Assembly: GCA_026986135.1 (NCBI GenBank)
Contig: JALSPD010000186.1
Location: 1 to 8,562 of the forward strand
Source of the DNA: DHVE2 group archaeon
GTDB taxonomy: Archaea; Thermoplasmatota; Thermoplasmata; Thermoplasmatales; Aciduliprofundaceae
Length of the DNA stretch: 8,562 nt
Reading direction: 5' to 3'
Part shown: positions 5,637 through 8,562 of the stretch, in pieces
Numbering within the stretch: the first letter of the stretch is position 1
How the letters are laid out: the number at the start of each line of letters is the position of its first letter
The notes under the pieces: generated by a model
Told to the model about the DNA's origin: nothing
Seen by the model: the letters and a program-made list of their open reading frames with translations, nothing else
Database searches by the model: none
Made by a program: the position numbers and the translations under genes

Positions 5637-7649
5637 ATGAACGGGGTAAGGAAAGCCATTATGAGTGCTGCAATTATTACAGTGATAGCCGCGATGTTAC
5701 TATCAGGGACTTCAGCCGCACTGAAAGCAAATATGTCCTTCTCCCCACAAGAAGTTTGGGGAAAGGATATGGGTGGGAATTACGGAATGATAAAATCAAT
5801 GACCCCAATGATGGATCTCAACGGAGATGGCCTTGCGGAGATAATGGTTGAGATGGAAAATTTCAGTTCAAATCAGTATACCGTTGCTGTGCTTGACGGC
5901 GCAAGCGGTAATGTGATCACCATAAAAACATTCACAGATGTCGGGTATGTTGAAACGGGAGATAATGTGCCCATTGATCCAGTAGTGTATGGAGATACCC
6001 TGGAAAATGGAGTCGGGAAGCCTGTAAGTGAATGGCATTTCATGGTATTTGGAAACCATTCAAACAACAAGAGGCTCTCCATATACCACTTTAACAACAC
6101 CAATCTCTCAGATTACATATATCGGGACATAAATGTCCCACAGACAATAAACTATCAGTCGCTATCCGCAACTGTTAACTATTACACATATGAAATAAGA
6201 ACATACGTGGTGAATGGAGACGCTTATCTTCTTTACATTGGATACTACATAGGCAACATACTCAGCTACCAAATAGGAGAACTACAGATAATAATGATGA
6301 ATTCAACCCTATCTACGGTATGGGAACGCAAAGATATTGGACCCGTGTATAATGGAATATCACCATTTGGCGCGGATGTGGCACAGTTCAATGGATACGG
6401 CTTCCATCCGTATTATCCGGATGTGCTTTTCATAAATCTCTCTGCAAGCCCTGGAAATACCACACTCACAGCCATTGATTCTGCCACTGGAAGCGTAATG
6501 TGGAACCTTACCATACCTGGCATTTATCCAATGACATCTCCAGACAGTGCACTGGGAATCAGCGTTGCATTTGATTATAACAGGGATAACAGAACGGATC
6601 TTGTTATGCCCACAAAGGATACAAATAAAAATAAGACCCTACTCAATTTCATAAATGGTACAGGTGCTCTTGCAGGATATTACGAAACTTCAGTAAAGAA
6701 CTATACGATACCATCCTTATGGACCGATATTAAAACTGGAATTTCACACCGTCTGGTGCAATCCCCTGACATGAATGGAGATGGATACGGTGAGATAATA
6801 TTCATTGACAACAACACTCGTCTTGTATGCTGGGATGTAAAGAATAACCACACGCTATGGGAAGATGAGCTTGTTAATCAGAGCTGGCATTACATGGCAT
6901 ACCTCTCAACCAACGATATCAACGGAGATGGTATATGGGATATATACGTGATGGGAGGAATAGACAGAGATGCCGGTGGATACTATGTCAAAGATGTAAA
7001 CATGACAGCGATCTCTGGGAAAGATGGAAGCGTACTGGACACCTGGTTTAAGAACGGTCTGGTAGGGGGATATCCAGGCACAAGTGCCATAAAGGAAATA
7101 ACAGACATTACCGGCGACGGTATGCAGGATTCTGTCATTGCCTACGGGTATTTCAATGACAGTTCCGGAGTTTATGTGAAGGTGGCCCTTCTGGAAATGG
7201 CAAATGGTACCGAGGTATGGAACGTGAATGTGACCACTGACCTTTACAACGATGATTTCAAGAACTGGACCACATCGGTAGGACCTGCTGGAGATGTAAA
7301 TGGGGATGGCACAAACGACATTGTGGTAAAGATGTACTACTCAAAAGACAACAATGTAAGCACATATATACGCGTGCTATCTGGCTCAGATGGATCGTTA
7401 CTATGGACCGGCAAAGTTACAAATGATATATACGATGCAGATGTTGTACCTCTGCAACCAATTACAGTGATTGGGGGATGGAACCAGTTTGACTACAATG
7501 GGGATGGCATAATAAATGAGATGTATGTCCACACCGGAACAACAGTGCATGTCTTCGCAGTTAGCCAGCCAGTACCAGAGATCTCCCCATATGTAATCCT
7601 GATGGCCACACCAATGATTGTCTTCCTTTTGAGAAGAAAAATCCTTTGA
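5637..7649 (+). CDS. Secreted FG-GAP/PQQ-like beta-propeller surface protein
   Basis: A 670-residue exported protein of unknown specific function. The N-terminus is a signal peptide: basic R5-K6, hydrophobic core about 8-22, probable cleavage near A27. The body has seven calcium-loop motifs of the DxNxDGxxD/E type, beginning at D60, D313, D378, D427, D490, D553 and D619; the D313 copy lacks the Gly. Several are followed by PQQ-type strands such as DSATGSVMW and GSDGSLLW. Intervals are mostly 63-66 residues, the length of a propeller blade. About 22 N-x-S/T sequons suggest a heavily N-glycosylated extracellular protein. The C-terminus (646-670) is VPEIS, a short hydrophobic stretch, then RRK, like an archaeal sorting or anchoring signal. 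Related propellers serve in adhesion, polysaccharide binding or as structural surface proteins; none of these is shown here. It is transcribed divergently from the RHH regulator. Confidence 0.88.
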   Translation: MNGVRKAIMSAAIITVIAAMLLSGTSAALKANMSFSPQEVWGKDMGGNYGMIKSMTPMMDLNGDGLAEIMVEMENFSSNQYTVAVLDGASGNVITIKTFTDVGYVETGDNVPIDPVVYGDTLENGVGKPVSEWHFMVFGNHSNNKRLSIYHFNNTNLSDYIYRDINVPQTINYQSLSATVNYYTYEIRTYVVNGDAYLLYIGYYIGNILSYQIGELQIIMMNSTLSTVWERKDIGPVYNGISPFGADVAQFNGYGFHPYYPDVLFINLSASPGNTTLTAIDSATGSVMWNLTIPGIYPMTSPDSALGISVAFDYNRDNRTDLVMPTKDTNKNKTLLNFINGTGALAGYYETSVKNYTIPSLWTDIKTGISHRLVQSPDMNGDGYGEIIFIDNNTRLVCWDVKNNHTLWEDELVNQSWHYMAYLSTNDINGDGIWDIYVMGGIDRDAGGYYVKDVNMTAISGKDGSVLDTWFKNGLVGGYPGTSAIKEITDITGDGMQDSVIAYGYFNDSSGVYVKVALLEMANGTEVWNVNVTTDLYNDDFKNWTTSVGPAGDVNGDGTNDIVVKMYYSKDNNVSTYIRVLSGSDGSLLWTGKVTNDIYDADVVPLQPITVIGGWNQFDYNGDGIINEMYVHTGTTVHVFAVSQPVPEISPYVILMATPMIVFLLRRKIL

Positions 7650-7664
7650 TTTTTTCTTTTATTA
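7650..7664 (+). terminator. T-rich terminator of the propeller gene
   Basis: T6 at 7650-7655 and T4 at 7657-7660 follow directly after the stop codon. This fits oligo-T termination in archaea; no stem-loop is evident. Confidence 0.5.
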
Positions 7665-7690
7665 TCATCTTTAATATTCTGAACGTTGGC

Positions 7691-7698
7691 TTTTTATT
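7691..7698 (+). promoter_or_regulatory. TATA box of the four-helix membrane protein gene (leaderless)
   Basis: TTTTTATT is centred about 25-26 nt upstream of the GTG at 7720. Transcription would begin at or beside that codon. No ribosome site is present in the gap, which supports a leaderless start. Confidence 0.5.
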
Positions 7699-7719
7699 CA
7701 AAACCCGCATAGATTTCAT

Positions 7720-8550
7720 GTGGCCACAGCTTCAGAGATTAAGGAAGATTTCTGGTATTTATTCCTGCTTGAACTAGCCCTTATTCTGGGAGTTACAGGA
7801 AACTGCATATATGCAGGTGATTTTGAATCCGCCCTTATATACTTCCTTATATTCATAGGTGTTATTATATCGGAAAGACTTGTTGAAAAGGCACTACTCA
7901 TTGGAAAGGAGAGGAATCTAAGGGTAAAATTTGAGTGGATATATAGAGAAAAACACAATGCAAAGAGAAGTGCCGTACTGCTTCTAATCACCCTTATTAT
8001 ACTCTCAAGCTGGGGTATAATCTCATACATAGCAAAATTTCAAAGGTATTTCAGGGATTATGCGCGAATAGTAACCATGGTTCTCCCCTGGTATGTGGCC
8101 ATATACACAATCTGGCTTATTTACCTGATCTATCTAAAACATCGCTATATGAAATTTCTTCTGTCTTTGCTTTCCAAAAAGAAGAACTGGGGAAAAATCA
8201 CACGTATTATTTTGATGGTTGACGCCAAAAAAATAATTGATCTATCATCGGAGAACCTGGACAGAAAAACAGAGTCAATCATTTTAAAGGAAATTGCAGA
8301 TGGTAAAATGGATTTTAAACTGGGAAATTACATCGTGATGGTTGAAATCAAAGAGCCATTAAAGCTGGCAGTGGTAACGAATGGTGAAATAAAATCAAAA
8401 CAGGATTTAAGAATTAAGATGAAGGATGCGCTTAAGGCAATTAAAATAGCGCATCCTAAAAAAATTGAGGATGGAAACTTCACCGAGAGTGAGAAGGAAG
8501 AGATAAAAAATCTTCTCAAGCGTTACATTCTTGCGGAGAAAGTATTATAA
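7720..8550 (+). CDS. Four-helix membrane protein of unknown function with cytoplasmic C-terminal domain
   Basis: I do not recognise a family. The 276-residue product has four predicted membrane helices at about 11-31, 37-52, 84-104 and 117-139. Basic residues in the loop between helices 2 and 3 (KER, REKHNAKR) and after helix 4 (KHRYMK, KKK) place both ends in the cytoplasm. Residues 140-276 form a soluble Lys- and Glu-rich domain. Its core, NYIVMVEIKEPLKLAVVTNG followed by a basic amphipathic helix (DLRIKMKDALKAI), reads as a strand pair and helix and could be a small sensor or scaffold fold. No catalytic motif is visible. The start is GTG at 7720, fitted to a TATA box 25-26 nt upstream; the ATG at 7718 is out of frame. 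It is not clearly linked to the preceding gene, but a ribosome site after its stop suggests a downstream partner. Confidence 0.75.
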   Translation: MATASEIKEDFWYLFLLELALILGVTGNCIYAGDFESALIYFLIFIGVIISERLVEKALLIGKERNLRVKFEWIYREKHNAKRSAVLLLITLIILSSWGIISYIAKFQRYFRDYARIVTMVLPWYVAIYTIWLIYLIYLKHRYMKFLLSLLSKKKNWGKITRIILMVDAKKIIDLSSENLDRKTESIILKEIADGKMDFKLGNYIVMVEIKEPLKLAVVTNGEIKSKQDLRIKMKDALKAIKIAHPKKIEDGNFTESEKEEIKNLLKRYILAEKVL

Positions 8551-8553
8551 GAG

Positions 8554-8560
8554 AAAGGAG
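8554..8560 (+). promoter_or_regulatory. Ribosome binding site of a gene beyond the window
   Basis: AAAGGAG lies 4-10 nt after the stop at 8550. With no room for a promoter, it suggests that another + strand gene starts just past the edge and is co-transcribed with the membrane protein gene. Confidence 0.4.
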
Positions 8561-8562
8561 AA

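Overview
The window looks like chromosomal DNA from a thermophilic euryarchaeon related to Thermoplasmata, most likely close to the Aciduliprofundum/DHVE2 lineage. This rests on memory of protein families, not a search. The evidence is an archaeal-type AspRS, a two-CXXC protein disulfide oxidoreductase (PDO) with an N-terminus like that of Pyrococcus PDO, a thioredoxin reductase of the unusual Thermoplasma type, AT-rich TATA-like promoters about 25 nt upstream of leaderless genes, and GGTGA-type ribosome sites. I see no tRNA, rRNA, CRISPR array, insertion sequence or phage gene, and no stretch over 300 bases without a gene.

Layout. (1) 1-670 (+): the 3' part of a gene for an exported protein anchored by a C-terminal helix. 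(2) 751-2361 (+): a two-gene redox unit, PDO then thioredoxin reductase, 9 nt apart. (3) 2407-5516 (-): three genes transcribed right to left, converging on the redox unit: a ribbon-helix-helix (RHH) regulator, a double-domain KaiC-like ATPase that overlaps it, and aspS with its own apparent promoter. (4) 5517-5636: a divergent promoter region with tandem GTGGAA boxes beside the TATA element of the RHH gene. (5) 5637-7649 (+): a secreted, sequon-rich beta-propeller protein with seven Ca-loop motifs and a C-terminal tail resembling a sorting signal. (6) 7720-8550 (+): a four-helix membrane protein of unknown function, followed by a ribosome site that suggests another gene just beyond the edge.

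How the genes may work together. PDO and thioredoxin reductase probably form a disulfide relay that passes electrons from the flavoenzyme to PDO. The reductase lacks the NADPH-binding HRRxxxR motif, so its electron donor is an open question. The RHH protein and KaiC-like ATPase appear translationally coupled and may form a regulatory module. The ATPase has a normal first domain and a second domain missing both Mg-coordinating residues. The tandem boxes upstream are a candidate autoregulatory site and could also affect the divergent propeller gene. Nothing ties aspS to that module beyond adjacency.

Several starts needed care. PDO starts at 751, the KaiC-like gene at 5134 and the propeller gene at 5637; longer open frames exist for each but have poorer support.
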